Shown one piece after another: positions 52,922-61,367 of a stretch of 62,835 nucleotides of DNA (position 1 is the first letter of the stretch; each line of letters opens with the position of its first letter). The stretch comes from JBCBKP01 sp038521625 (GTDB lineage Bacteria; Planctomycetota; Phycisphaerae; Phycisphaerales; UBA1924). The stretch spans positions 1-62,835 of the forward strand of contig JBCBKP010000020.1 of the NCBI GenBank assembly GCA_038521625.1, read 5' to 3'. The notes beneath the pieces are model-generated. The model was given only the letters and a program-made list of their open reading frames with translations. It had not been told where the DNA came from and did not search any database. A program made the position numbers and the translations under genes.

Positions 52922-55810
52922 TCACCGGTCGGGGTCGAGGACCTCGATCGACCGCGTCAGCCGACCGTCGCCGTCCGCGAGCAACACCGCCACGAAGATC
53001 TGCCGCCCGTCGAGCTGCCGGCGCCCATCGCCGAACGGCAACAGGCGGATCGCCGTCTCGCCCGGCGCCAGCGCCGACAGCACGCGGCGCTCGCGCGGGT
53101 ACCCCGGCGCCCGCGCGATCAGCTCCAGGTCCACAGCCTCGTCCCCCGTGTTCGTGATCCGGATCTCGACCAGCACGTCGTCGCCGCCCGCGTCCGGTCC
53201 GAACCGGTACGAGACGTCCAGCCGCAGCCCCGGGAGCCCGAGCTCGACGTACCGGCGCACCCGCACCAGCCCGTACTCCGCGTTGCCCTCGATCGAGAGA
53301 TCGAACACCATCTCCACCGTCCCGGTCTCGACCGCCGGGCTCACCGTCATCACAAGCGGCAGCCGCGCCTCGCCCCCGCCGATCGTCGTGTAACGGAACG
53401 CACGCGGGCTGATCCGCCACGCGCGGTTCGCCGCCCCGCCCGCGTCACGCCCGCCGGGCGCGACCACGTACGCCTGACCGCGCGTCCCCGAGGGCCAAGG
53501 GTTGCGCAGCACCAGCTCGTGCTCCAGCTGCGCCGAACGCGCCGCGATCATCGTCGGCTCCAACTCCAAAGAGCTCTGGAACCGCACCAGATTCACGTCC
53601 ACGCCATCGACGAACACCGGCTCACGCCCGACCGCCACACGGTGCGTCAGCACGCGCGTCCCCTCGATCGGCTCGAGCACCGCCTCGCTCTCGTTCCCGA
53701 AGATGTCGAACACGCGCGCCGAATCGAGCGCCAGCCGCATCTCGACCTCGCCCACGTCACCCTCGAAACGCGCCGGCGCCGCGTCACGCCACATCACCAG
53801 CAGACCACCGCGCTCCGACTCGCCCTCGATCACCGGACCGAACAGCAGCGCCCGCACCCCCGGCGAGACCCGCACCTCCTCGATGAACCGCCGGTCCGCC
53901 AGCCGCTCGATCGCGTGCCGCAGGACCGCCGCCTCCGGCCGGGGCATCATCAGCAGACCGCGACGCCCGCCCGCGCGGAACGGGTCCGCGATCACCACCG
54001 ACGGGCTCCCGCCCGCCAGCGCACCCGCGCGCGCCGTCGAACCGTGCGGCATGAACGACGCCCAGAACAACGCCAATCGACGCGCCAGCGCCGCCGAGGC
54101 CGAGCGGAGCCCCGTCTCACGCGGGCTCTGACGCCCGAAGACCAACTCGAGATGCGCCGGCTCCGCCCCGGGCGCGACACGCCCCAGCCTCGAGGACCAG
54201 TCGTCCGCCAGCGCCGCGATCGCACCGTCGTCGAACCCAGGATCGAACAACATCGAGACCGACCGGTCCGTCCCCACCACCCCGCCCGGCAGCAGCGTGT
54301 CCGCGCGCCAACCCAGCACCGCGATCGGCCCGGGAACGAGCCGGCTCAACGCCGCGAACGTCTCGTCCATCTCCGGTGCCGGGTCGAACCGCTCGGTCGC
54401 CCGCACGGCTTCGAGCCCACCCGTCCGCCAACGACGGACCCGCTGACCGAACCGATCGAGCGCCGGCAGAACCGCGTCGCCCCACACCGCGTCGCCGGCG
54501 CGCAGCATGTCGATCAGATCCGGCGTCGCCGAGCTGGTCCGGATCGCCAGCTCCGCCGGAACCTCGCCCGGCTCGATCGTCACGTCGAACAGACTCGGGT
54601 CCAGCCGCTCCAGCAGCTCTGCGAGCAGGTCCAGCCGCTCGCCGAGCTCCCCGATCTCGCGACCGTCCCAGAGCGGCACCGACAGCCGGCCGACACCGAG
54701 CACCGGGAGCGACGATGTCAGCGCCTCCAACAACCCCGCGTCCAACCCCGAGAGCGCCAGGCCGAACCGCGACCGGTCCGGCGTGCCCACGCCAGCAGGC
54801 GCGCCCTCCACGCCGCCGCCCAGCGACGCCGCGTGCAGGCTCGAAGTCAGCGGCGGCAGCCACGCGAAGTCCGTCGTCGTCGCGCCGATCAGCCCGTCGA
54901 CGCTCCGAACGGTCGCCACCGCGCGATACCAGCCGAGCCCCGGCAGCGCCGGCTCCCAGCCCCGCCCCAGACGACCGCCCTCGATCTCCTGATCCAGCCG
55001 ATCGACGACCACGCCGTCGATGTCCATCACCTCGACCCGCACCGTCAGCCGCTCGCCCGCCAGATCGTTCACCAGCACGCTCAGCTCGGGCGGCTCCGGC
55101 GCCGTCACCAGCTCCCCGGGCTTCGCGGTCGTCAGACGCACACGCGGCAGCTGCACCACCGCGACGTCGTCGAACCACGCGTCGCCCGTGTAGTCCTCAT
55201 CCCAGACACGCAGCCCCTCCGGCACCCGGGTCACGCGGAAGTCACGGGGCTGGAGCAGCATCAGCTCGATCTGCATGAACGCCGCGCGCTGATCGTCGCC
55301 GAAGATCTCGATCGCCACCGGGCGCCACTCGCCGCCGGTCTGCAGCGGCGCGCTCCGCACCTCCGAGCCTTCGATCGGCCGACCCTCCTGATCCAGCAGC
55401 CGCGCCGCCAGGAACGCCCGCGCGCCCCCCACCTCGTCGGTGCGCACCAGCGTGCGAACCAGGTAGTCCGCGCCCGGGAACACCCCCACCACACCCGGCG
55501 CCAGCAGCAGGCTCGTGCTCCCGCCGCGCGTCGGCAGACGCACCGCACGCCCGCCCTCAGGGGCGCCAGCGAGCACCGCGCGGTTCCACGGCGGGAAGCC
55601 CGGCCGCACCCGCGGGATGTCCAGGTCCTCCTGCCCGCGGTACCAGCCCAGCGGAAGGTCCGTCGGGTTCTGCGCCGAGGGCTCGAAGTCGAACAGCCGG
55701 ACCACCCGCCGCGACACCTCGCGCGAGGGCTGCGCCGCCGCCGATCCCACGAACACCGCGACCAGCACCGCCAGCGACACGCCAATCAGAGATCGCGCAA
55801 GTCCAGACAC
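52922..55810 (-). CDS. Large secreted protein, beta-rich, unknown
   Basis: About 962 residues. Signal peptide VSLAVLVAVFVGSAAAQPS after a GTG start at 55810 (longer frame to 55942 gives a poor signal peptide). Residues 30-210 resemble a carbohydrate-binding jelly roll (FDFEPSAQNPTDLPLGWYRG, ADYLVRTLVRTDEVGG). The middle (RSRFGLALSGLDAGLLEAL onward, about 350-700) may be a TIM-barrel-like part with FGRQSPRETGLRSASAA. The end has two beta domains. Possibly a glycan-active enzyme, but no catalytic residues can be named. Divergent from the nitroreductase. Confidence 0.65.
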   Translation of the reverse strand: MSGLARSLIGVSLAVLVAVFVGSAAAQPSREVSRRVVRLFDFEPSAQNPTDLPLGWYRGQEDLDIPRVRPGFPPWNRAVLAGAPEGGRAVRLPTRGGSTSLLLAPGVVGVFPGADYLVRTLVRTDEVGGARAFLAARLLDQEGRPIEGSEVRSAPLQTGGEWRPVAIEIFGDDQRAAFMQIELMLLQPRDFRVTRVPEGLRVWDEDYTGDAWFDDVAVVQLPRVRLTTAKPGELVTAPEPPELSVLVNDLAGERLTVRVEVMDIDGVVVDRLDQEIEGGRLGRGWEPALPGLGWYRAVATVRSVDGLIGATTTDFAWLPPLTSSLHAASLGGGVEGAPAGVGTPDRSRFGLALSGLDAGLLEALTSSLPVLGVGRLSVPLWDGREIGELGERLDLLAELLERLDPSLFDVTIEPGEVPAELAIRTSSATPDLIDMLRAGDAVWGDAVLPALDRFGQRVRRWRTGGLEAVRATERFDPAPEMDETFAALSRLVPGPIAVLGWRADTLLPGGVVGTDRSVSMLFDPGFDDGAIAALADDWSSRLGRVAPGAEPAHLELVFGRQSPRETGLRSASAALARRLALFWASFMPHGSTARAGALAGGSPSVVIADPFRAGGRRGLLMMPRPEAAVLRHAIERLADRRFIEEVRVSPGVRALLFGPVIEGESERGGLLVMWRDAAPARFEGDVGEVEMRLALDSARVFDIFGNESEAVLEPIEGTRVLTHRVAVGREPVFVDGVDVNLVRFQSSLELEPTMIAARSAQLEHELVLRNPWPSGTRGQAYVVAPGGRDAGGAANRAWRISPRAFRYTTIGGGEARLPLVMTVSPAVETGTVEMVFDLSIEGNAEYGLVRVRRYVELGLPGLRLDVSYRFGPDAGGDDVLVEIRITNTGDEAVDLELIARAPGYPRERRVLSALAPGETAIRLLPFGDGRRQLDGRQIFVAVLLADGDGRLTRSIEVLDPDR

Positions 55811-55910
55811 CGGGCAGATATCGGCGCCGGGCTCCGGACCGCTTCGAATCGGGGGCGATACGCTGAACCGTCCGGCCCCGCCCGCTTCCGGGGCCGCCGC
55901 GGAGCAAAGC

Positions 55911-56603
55911 ATGTCCGACACCGACGTTGCGCCGTCGTACACCCCGCCCCCGGAAGACGCCCCGCACGTGCCCCTCGAGCGGTTCGACCCCGGCGTCCCG
56001 CCCGAGCAGGCCGCCCGCGCGTTCTACGAGCGGGCCAACAAGCGACGCACCGTGCGCATGTTCTCGGACGCCCCCGTCTCCCGCGAGACCATCGAGCACG
56101 TCATCCGAGCCGCCGGCACCGCGCCCTCCGGCGCCCACAAGCAGCCCTGGCGCTTCGTCGCCGTCTCCGACCCCGAGACCAAGCACAAGATCCGACTCGC
56201 CGCCGAAGAGGAAGAGCGCGAGTTCTACGAACGCCGCGCCTCCGATCGCTGGCTCGAGGACCTGCGCCCCTTCGCCACCAACCCCGACAAACGCTTCCTC
56301 GAGATCGCGCCCTGGCTCGTCGTCGTCATGGCGCTCAAGAAGACCGACGACGGCGGGCAGGTCTACTACCTCAACGAGTCCGTCGGCATCGCCACCGGCA
56401 TGCTGCTCTCCGCCGCGCACGCCGCCGGACTCGCCACGCTCACCCACACGCCCAGCCCCATGCAGTTCCTCGCCAAGGTGCTCGGGCGCCCCGAGCACGA
56501 GAAGCCCTATCTGCTCATCCCCATGGGCCTGCCCACGCCCGACGCCGTCGTGCCCAAGCTCGAGCGCAAGCCGCTCGACGAGATCGCCGTCTTCATCGAA
56601 TAG
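55911..56603 (+). CDS. Nitroreductase-family flavoprotein
   Basis: A 230-residue FMN enzyme. RRTVRMFSDAPVSRETIEHVIRAAGTAPSGAHKQPWRFVAV covers FMN-binding elements from residue 44 (RRTVRMFSD, APSGAHKQPW). NESVGIATGMLLSAAHAAGL near 150 and PMGLPTPDAVVP near 205 are also typical. The layout and size fit the iodotyrosine-deiodinase-like branch. GGAG is 6 nt before the ATG. Substrate unknown. Confidence 0.87.
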   Translation: MSDTDVAPSYTPPPEDAPHVPLERFDPGVPPEQAARAFYERANKRRTVRMFSDAPVSRETIEHVIRAAGTAPSGAHKQPWRFVAVSDPETKHKIRLAAEEEEREFYERRASDRWLEDLRPFATNPDKRFLEIAPWLVVVMALKKTDDGGQVYYLNESVGIATGMLLSAAHAAGLATLTHTPSPMQFLAKVLGRPEHEKPYLLIPMGLPTPDAVVPKLERKPLDEIAVFIE

Positions 56604-56709
56604 CCCGCAGCGAGTCCGCCTCGACCACGCGCGCCGAACGACACGCGCCCGAGACCGGGGTCGCGCGCGGGATCACGGAGCGATCGTCCCGGTCCCCGTG
56701 CTCTCGGGG

Positions 56710-57012
56710 ATGCTCGCGGACGGCACGCCATTCTCGTTCAGGCTCACAACCACGCGATTCGAGAGCGACACGGACCCGGGGGCCAACGGATTCGCGGGCA
56801 CGATCAATGTCGTCCTCGGTCCGGCTCCCTGGGGGCCGGCGGATCTGGGGGCGCCGTTCGGAACCGTCAGCCAGTCAGACGTCGCGTCATTCGTGCCGCT
56901 CTTCTTCGCAGATGACCCGCGGGTCTCGGTCCTCGCCCCGCCGTTCAACGTCACGTCGCAGGCCGACGTCGATGCGTTCGTCCGCCTCTTCTTCGAGGGC
57001 TGCCCGCAGTAG
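56710..57012 (+). pseudogene. Orphan C-terminal fragment of a dockerin-tailed secreted protein
   Basis: About 100 residues with no signal peptide: one strand-rich unit (MLADGTPFSFRLTTTRFESD, with PVPVLSG just upstream in the open frame) then two dockerin-like units (FGTVSQSDVASFVPLFF, FNVTSQADVDAFVRLFF) ending EGCPQ. The units match the end of the G8 protein at 15.1 kb. The body is missing and no good start is seen, so it looks like a remnant; a real small protein is possible. Confidence 0.55.
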
Positions 57013-57027
57013 GCCGAGATCGCTCGC

Positions 57028-58338
57028 CTACATCGAAAGCGTCTGGCGGACGATCCGTTCGGCGGCGCGGTCGAACGTGCCCTCGCTGAACCGCGCGGCG
57101 CTCGCGCGGCACTGGTCGCTCACGCCCGTCGGGCAGCGCTTGGCCGCCTGGCGGAGCGTCTCGGCCGTCGGCTCGTTGAAGAAGCAGCCGCTGCGGCCCT
57201 CCAGCACCGTGTCGAGCGCGCCGCCGGCGCGTCGGGCGACGACCGGGCAGCCGCAGGCCTGGGCCTCGACGGCGACGATCCCGAAGTCCTCGATCTGCGG
57301 GAAGACCAGCAGCCGGGCGCGCCGGTAGAGCTTCCGCAGCGTTTCGTCGTCGACGCGCCCCAGGAAGTTCACGAGCTTGTGGCGGCCCTTGCCGATCCCG
57401 GCCTTCTTGAGCCGGCGCCCGGTCTTGATCGCGAACCGACGCAGCGCGGCCTGGCGCGTTCCGGTGCCCGCGATCATCAGCTTCTTGCCCTCGAGCATCG
57501 CCGCCTCGATCGCCAGCTCGGTCCGCTTGTACGGCTCCAGCGCCGTGACGACCAGCCAGAATTCCTCGCGCTGCACGTTCGGGTCGGGCGTGAAGTACCG
57601 CGTCCGCACCGGCGGGTACAGCACCTCGGAGTCGCGGCTGAAGCAGCGCTCGATCTCGCGGGCGGTGTGGGTCGAGTTGGCGAGGAACCGCGTGACGTTG
57701 GTCGCGGTCGTCCGGTCCCAGTTGCGGAGCTTCTCGCCGAAGAGCTTGAAGCCGATCCCGCGCATCGCGCCGCCCGAGCCCCCGCCGGTGTACTCGCCGG
57801 TGATCGACCAGAGGTACCGGGCCGGCGCGTGGCAGTAGCACAGATGCGGGACGCCCTCGGGCGCCGCCAGGCCCTTGATCAGGCCCGAGCTGGTCGAGAG
57901 CAGCAGGTCGATCTTGTTCTTCTTGTGCGCCTTCTCGAGCTTCTCGCCCAGCGCCTCGACCGCGCCGGGGTAGAGCGGCAGCAGCCAGCGCCGCAGCTTG
58001 CCCTTGGCCCCGGGGATCAGGTTCAGGCGCGACGTGATCCGCTCGTGCTCGTTGATGTGCGCGAGGATCGGCTTCTTGTTGGCGAAGAGCGTGTAGATCC
58101 CGGCCGAGGCGTAGCGCTCCTTCACGAGCGCCGCGAAGCGGTCCAGCACGAACTCGCCGCCGCGGGCGCTGACCAGCCAGTCGTGGGCCAGGGCGACGCG
58201 GGCGCTGCGCATCTTGGGCGGGATCCGCCGCTTCTGGCCGGGCGAGAGCGCGCCCTCGGGGACCCTCGGGTCCGGAACGGGGACGCCGACGGGCTCGGGG
58301 GTCTTGGCTGTCTTGACCTGTTCTGATTCGTCTACCAT
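57028..58338 (-). CDS. Glycosyltransferase family 4
   Basis: A 436-residue GT-B enzyme. After a 40-residue charged N-terminus, the acceptor domain begins VALAHDWLVSARGGEFVLDRF near 46. The donor domain has REEFWLVVTALEPYKRTELAIEA near 265, MIAGTGTR, FLGRVDDETLRKLYRRARLLVFPQIEDFGIVAVEAQACGCPVVA near 345-390 with the E-x7-E pattern. This is typical of nucleotide-sugar:polysaccharide mannosyl/glucosyltransferases. ATG 58338 follows GGGGGA. Divergent from the amidohydrolase. Confidence 0.88.
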   Translation of the reverse strand: MVDESEQVKTAKTPEPVGVPVPDPRVPEGALSPGQKRRIPPKMRSARVALAHDWLVSARGGEFVLDRFAALVKERYASAGIYTLFANKKPILAHINEHERITSRLNLIPGAKGKLRRWLLPLYPGAVEALGEKLEKAHKKNKIDLLLSTSSGLIKGLAAPEGVPHLCYCHAPARYLWSITGEYTGGGSGGAMRGIGFKLFGEKLRNWDRTTATNVTRFLANSTHTAREIERCFSRDSEVLYPPVRTRYFTPDPNVQREEFWLVVTALEPYKRTELAIEAAMLEGKKLMIAGTGTRQAALRRFAIKTGRRLKKAGIGKGRHKLVNFLGRVDDETLRKLYRRARLLVFPQIEDFGIVAVEAQACGCPVVARRAGGALDTVLEGRSGCFFNEPTAETLRQAAKRCPTGVSDQCRASAARFSEGTFDRAAERIVRQTLSM

Positions 58339-58415
58339 CGGTCCCCCGCCGTGCGGGCGGCTCGTCGCGAGCCCCCGCGGCGCAAGCGTACCGACTCGGT
58401 CGCGGAGCATCCCAC

Positions 58416-59504
58416 ATGACGCCGACAGCCGCAAACCGCCTGGGCCTCGACTACACCGCCGAAGCCGCGCGGATGGGCCCGCCGGCGGTCCCGATCATCG
58501 ACAGCCACACGCACATCAACGGCGAGCGGGCGGCCCGGGTCTACCTGCGGGTCTGCGACCTCTACGGCATCGAGAAGACCGTCAGTCAGACCCAGCTCGT
58601 CGAGGCGGCCCGGGTCAGGGCGATCATGGGCGACGGGATCGAGTTCATCGCGATCCCCGAGTACATGGCCAAGGACCGGCGGCACGCGTTCACCGACGGG
58701 TTCCTCGAGAACCTCGATCGCTGGCACGGCGACTTCGGGGCCCGGTGCGTCAAGCTCTGGAACGCCCCGCGGTTCATCGACTTCGCCCAGGAGGCCGGCC
58801 TGGAGGTCTCGTGGAGCCTGCACAGCGAATCGCGGATCCGCGTCGCCGACCGCGCGGCCGAGCTGGGCATGATGTTCATGACGCACATCGCCGACCCCGA
58901 CACCTGGTTCCAGACCAAGTACAAGGACAGCGACCGGTACGGGCGGAAGGAGCAGCACTACGAGGGCCTCGAGAGGATGCTCGAGCGGTACCCGGTGCCG
59001 TGGATCGGGGCGCACATGTGCGGCTCGCCCGAGGACCTTGCGTTTCTCTCCGGCGTGCTCGACCGGCACGACAACCTGATCATCGACACGTCGGCGACGA
59101 AGTGGATGATCCGCGAGGTCAGCAAGCACGGGCGTGAGGAGCTGGTTGCGTTCTTGAACAAGTACAAGGGGCGCGTGCTGTTCGGCTCGGACATCGTCAC
59201 GACCGACGAGCACATGAAGTCGACCGACGGCTCGCAGCGGTTCGCGGCGGACCTCGCGGGTTCGGAGGACCAGGCGTTCGAGCTGTACGCGAGCCGGTAC
59301 TGGGCGCTGCGGACGATGTGGGAGTCTGCGTACGACGGCGAGAGCAACATCGCCGACCCGGATCTGCATCTGGTCGAGCCGGATCGCTACTCGGAGATGG
59401 ACGCGCCGCGGCTGGTCGGGCGGTCGCTCGACGCTGAGTACCTCCGGACGTTCTATCGCGGTGCGGCGGAGGCAACGGTGCTGAGGTGGTATTCGGAGCA
59501 TTGA
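58416..59504 (+). CDS. Amidohydrolase (metal-dependent hydrolase, TIM barrel)
   Basis: A 362-residue amidohydrolase-2 family protein. IIDSHTHIN near residue 27 (H-x-H metal pair), CVKLWNAPRF near 110, MFMTHIADPDTW near 155 (His ligand), IGAHMCGSPEDL near 195 and VLFGSDIVTT near 253 (Asp) give the expected ligands. The family includes decarboxylases and lactonases; substrate not deducible. GGAG is 8 nt before the ATG. Its last 300 bases are overlapped by an antisense frame (see 59197-60348). Confidence 0.82.
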   Translation: MTPTAANRLGLDYTAEAARMGPPAVPIIDSHTHINGERAARVYLRVCDLYGIEKTVSQTQLVEAARVRAIMGDGIEFIAIPEYMAKDRRHAFTDGFLENLDRWHGDFGARCVKLWNAPRFIDFAQEAGLEVSWSLHSESRIRVADRAAELGMMFMTHIADPDTWFQTKYKDSDRYGRKEQHYEGLERMLERYPVPWIGAHMCGSPEDLAFLSGVLDRHDNLIIDTSATKWMIREVSKHGREELVAFLNKYKGRVLFGSDIVTTDEHMKSTDGSQRFAADLAGSEDQAFELYASRYWALRTMWESAYDGESNIADPDLHLVEPDRYSEMDAPRLVGRSLDAEYLRTFYRGAAEATVLRWYSEH

Positions 59505-60348
59505 GGGCGGGGGCGACGGGCGGACGGGGAGAACGCAGAGACGCCGAGGAAGGGCGAGGCGCAGAGGGGAAACTGGATGGCTCGAGATGGATCCCCGTCG
59601 TGAGACGGGGGTCGGGCGCCGTCTCGATTGGCCCCTCTCTCACGAGAGGGGCTCGTGATTCGTCTGTGTCACGCCCCCCGGGCGTGAGCAGGCGACCGCT
59701 CGCGGACATGAAGATCCGCGTCGCGGCCGATGAGCCGATCCCTTGACGAGTCCCCGTCGTGAGACGGGGGTCGGGCGCCGTCTCGATTGGCCCCTCTCTC
59801 ACGAGAGGGGCTCGTGATTCGTCTGTGTCGCGCCCTCTGGTCGCGAGGCTGCGACCGCTCGCGGACATGAAGATCCGCGTCGCGGTCGGTGCGTCGTTGC
59901 CTTGACGAGCTCCCGTCGTGAGACGGGGGTCGGGCGCCGTCTCGATTGGCCCCTCTCTCACGAGAGGGGCTCGTTCATCGCGACGGACGGTCTTGGAGTG
60001 CGCGTTGCGCAGGATGGCGGCGGCGGCCTTGCGCGCGGTCTCGGCGGCGCGGTCGGTGTAGCGGGTGTCGGCGTCGGGCTCGCCGTAGTCGACCGGGAAG
60101 CGGGCGAGCTCGGCGAGGCGCTGGGTGGCCGCGAGGCGTGCGTCGGCCTCGGCGAAGTGCTGCTTGAGCGCGGCGATGCGTTCGATCGCGCCGAGTTGGC
60201 GTGTGCCCTCGGGCGAATCGAGCTGCTGGACGATCGCGGTCGGCGTCAGGTCGTGGAGGCCCTTGAGCTCGTCGAGGGTGTCGACGAGTGTGCGTGTCGG
60301 GTCGGTGATGGTTTCCAGGATGTCAGAGAGAGCGTCGTCGCGTTCCAC
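59197..60348 (-). CDS. Hypothetical protein invaded by a 53-residue repeat
   Basis: A 383-residue frame starting with GTG 60348, 8 nt after GGAGG. The first about 125 residues are a plausible helical protein (ILETITDPTRTLVDTLDELK, LGAIERIAALKQHF). Then come two and a half in-frame copies of a 53-residue unit (RAPLVREGPIETAPDPRL through GRDTDES) encoded by a 159-bp DNA repeat, and a Ser/Pro/Arg-rich end lying antisense in the amidohydrolase gene. The N-terminal part is probably the real gene; the rest was likely opened by repeat insertion. Confidence 0.5.
   Translation of the reverse strand: MERDDALSDILETITDPTRTLVDTLDELKGLHDLTPTAIVQQLDSPEGTRQLGAIERIAALKQHFAEADARLAATQRLAELARFPVDYGEPDADTRYTDRAAETARKAAAAILRNAHSKTVRRDERAPLVREGPIETAPDPRLTTGARQGNDAPTATRIFMSASGRSLATRGRDTDESRAPLVREGPIETAPDPRLTTGTRQGIGSSAATRIFMSASGRLLTPGGRDTDESRAPLVREGPIETAPDPRLTTGIHLEPSSFPSAPRPSSASLRSPRPPVAPALNAPNTTSAPLPPPHRDRTSGGTQRRATARPAAARPSPSSDPARPDADPGRRCCSRRRTQTPTSSAAPSTGSRTARTPGPPNPRGPPRTAASRRSTSCARRS
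59593..59975. repeat. 159-bp tandem repeat with hairpins, 2.4 copies
   Basis: Copies begin at 59593, 59752 and 59911 (third partial). The first 78 bases of copies 1 and 2 are identical. Each holds a stem CCCCGTC-GTGA-GACGGGG (for example 59593-59610) and a stem GCCCCTCTC-TCAC-GAGAGGGGC (59631-59652), and an alternative stem GAGACGG/CCGTCTC (59602-59625) that excludes the first. The second halves differ more. Confidence 0.85.
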
Positions 60349-60570
60349 GGGATGTGCCTCCGTATAGAGGCGCCGCGGGCCGGGTTTGTGCGCACAGAGC
60401 GGGTTGTAAGCAGACGCTCATCCGCCGAAGTCGTTGCGGGGCCGGGAGTAGAAAATCCCGGGATTCGGCCGCGAGAACGGGCCGCCGGCGGATGGGCGCG
60501 CGCACGGAGGGGGAGTTGTGGGATCTGGGACTTGCCACCGGCCATCTGGGTGAGAGGGCGGATCGGCGGA

Positions 60571-60687
60571 CTAGGGGCGCTTGCGAAAGGCGCTGAAGAG
60601 CGAGCCGTAGCCGACGAGCAGCAGGATGAGGGCGCGAGCGAGTTCGCAAGCACGACGCTCGAGCGGTCGCGGCCGTATCGACGTCAC
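60571..60687 (-). CDS. Small membrane protein coupled to the SUKH gene
   Basis: A 38-residue frame whose GTG overlaps the TGA of the SMI1 gene (GTGA). Residues 15-31 are one hydrophobic helix (LARALILLLVGYGSLFSAF), ending in RKRP. The coupling and amphipathic plan make it look real, but at this length it may be chance. Confidence 0.4.
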   Translation of the reverse strand: MTSIRPRPLERRACELARALILLLVGYGSLFSAFRKRP

Positions 60688-61169
60688 CCTTCGAAGGTTG
60701 TCAGTGCTTCCAGAATCTCGGTCAGACTAGACGCGACTCGCACTCCTTCAGCGGGCTCGGCTTCCTCTTCGATGGTTTTGCCGAATATGCCGGCCTCCGG
60801 AGTGTCTCGATGATAGAAAAGCACACAGTCTCCGTAGTCTGCCAAAGCGATGATGATCGCATCAGCCGGTGCGTTCCAAGCGTCGTCGTTTTGCTCCAAC
60901 AGTCCGCGATAAGAGAAGCGGTTGATCTTCGATTGTATGTGTTCCGGGGAGAGCCTGCAGAGAAAGCTCAACTCGATCCAATCAAAGTGATCTAGCCCGG
61001 CGGGGTCCGTCGGCTTGAAGTAGTTCGGCTGCATGCCCCCGCCGTCTCGGCTCTCGAGCAACTTACGGTGATCATCGGGAAACCGGATCCCGAGAAGACG
61101 CTCGGCCTCGTCGATATCGGCCCGAGACAGGGGCGGCCCGTCGTTCTCCCATGCAAGGTGGTCTGCCAC
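60684..61169 (-). CDS. SMI1/KNR4 (SUKH) family protein
   Basis: A 161-residue protein of the SUKH superfamily, many of which are immunity proteins for secreted nuclease toxins. SRADIDEAERLLGIRFPDDHRKLLESRDGG near the N-terminus (W/I-x-x-E-x-x-LG-x-x-LP-x-D type) is followed by strands AIIIALADYGDCVLFY and FGKTIEEEAE. GTG 61169 follows AAAGGAG by 6 nt; ATG 61193 is the alternative. TATGAT at 61211-61206 (minus) is a candidate -10. The gene is visibly less GC-rich than its neighbours and no toxin gene is adjacent, suggesting transfer. Confidence 0.8.
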   Translation of the reverse strand: MADHLAWENDGPPLSRADIDEAERLLGIRFPDDHRKLLESRDGGGMQPNYFKPTDPAGLDHFDWIELSFLCRLSPEHIQSKINRFSYRGLLEQNDDAWNAPADAIIIALADYGDCVLFYHRDTPEAGIFGKTIEEEAEPAEGVRVASSLTEILEALTTFEG

Positions 61170-61204
61170 AAGAGACTCCTTTCGCGTCCGCATCAGCCAG
61201 TCGG

Positions 61205-61298
61205 CATCATAGCGGGCGCGTCTCTTTCACCCTCACCGGCGAGCGTGGCGGTCGCGGGGCTGGGTGGCGGCGTGATGCTGCGCCGGCGGAGGCGCTGA
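61205..61298 (+). pseudogene. Orphan sorting-tail end of a secreted-protein gene
   Basis: The frame ends SPASVAVAGLGGGVMLRRRRR and stop, the same Pro motif / hydrophobic / Arg plan as three intact genes here, but nothing of a secreted body precedes it; the SUKH gene lies immediately upstream on the other strand. Likely the tail of a gene cut by insertion of the SUKH segment. Confidence 0.55.
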
Positions 61299-61367
61299 CG
61301 GGATTTTCGCGACAGCTTCTCCTCGCTCGAATGCGTCGGCGACGTTCTCACGCCACCGACGTTGGTC

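Noticed and set aside
53519..57328. Open frame of about 1,270 codons on the plus strand
   Set aside because: Arg/His/Gln/Pro-rich shadow of the secreted protein at 52922-55810 and of the nitroreductase; no start signal or domain.
59593..59975. CRISPR array
   Set aside because: The repeats are 159 bp in tandem with similar, not unique, second halves, only 2.4 copies, and no cas genes are near.
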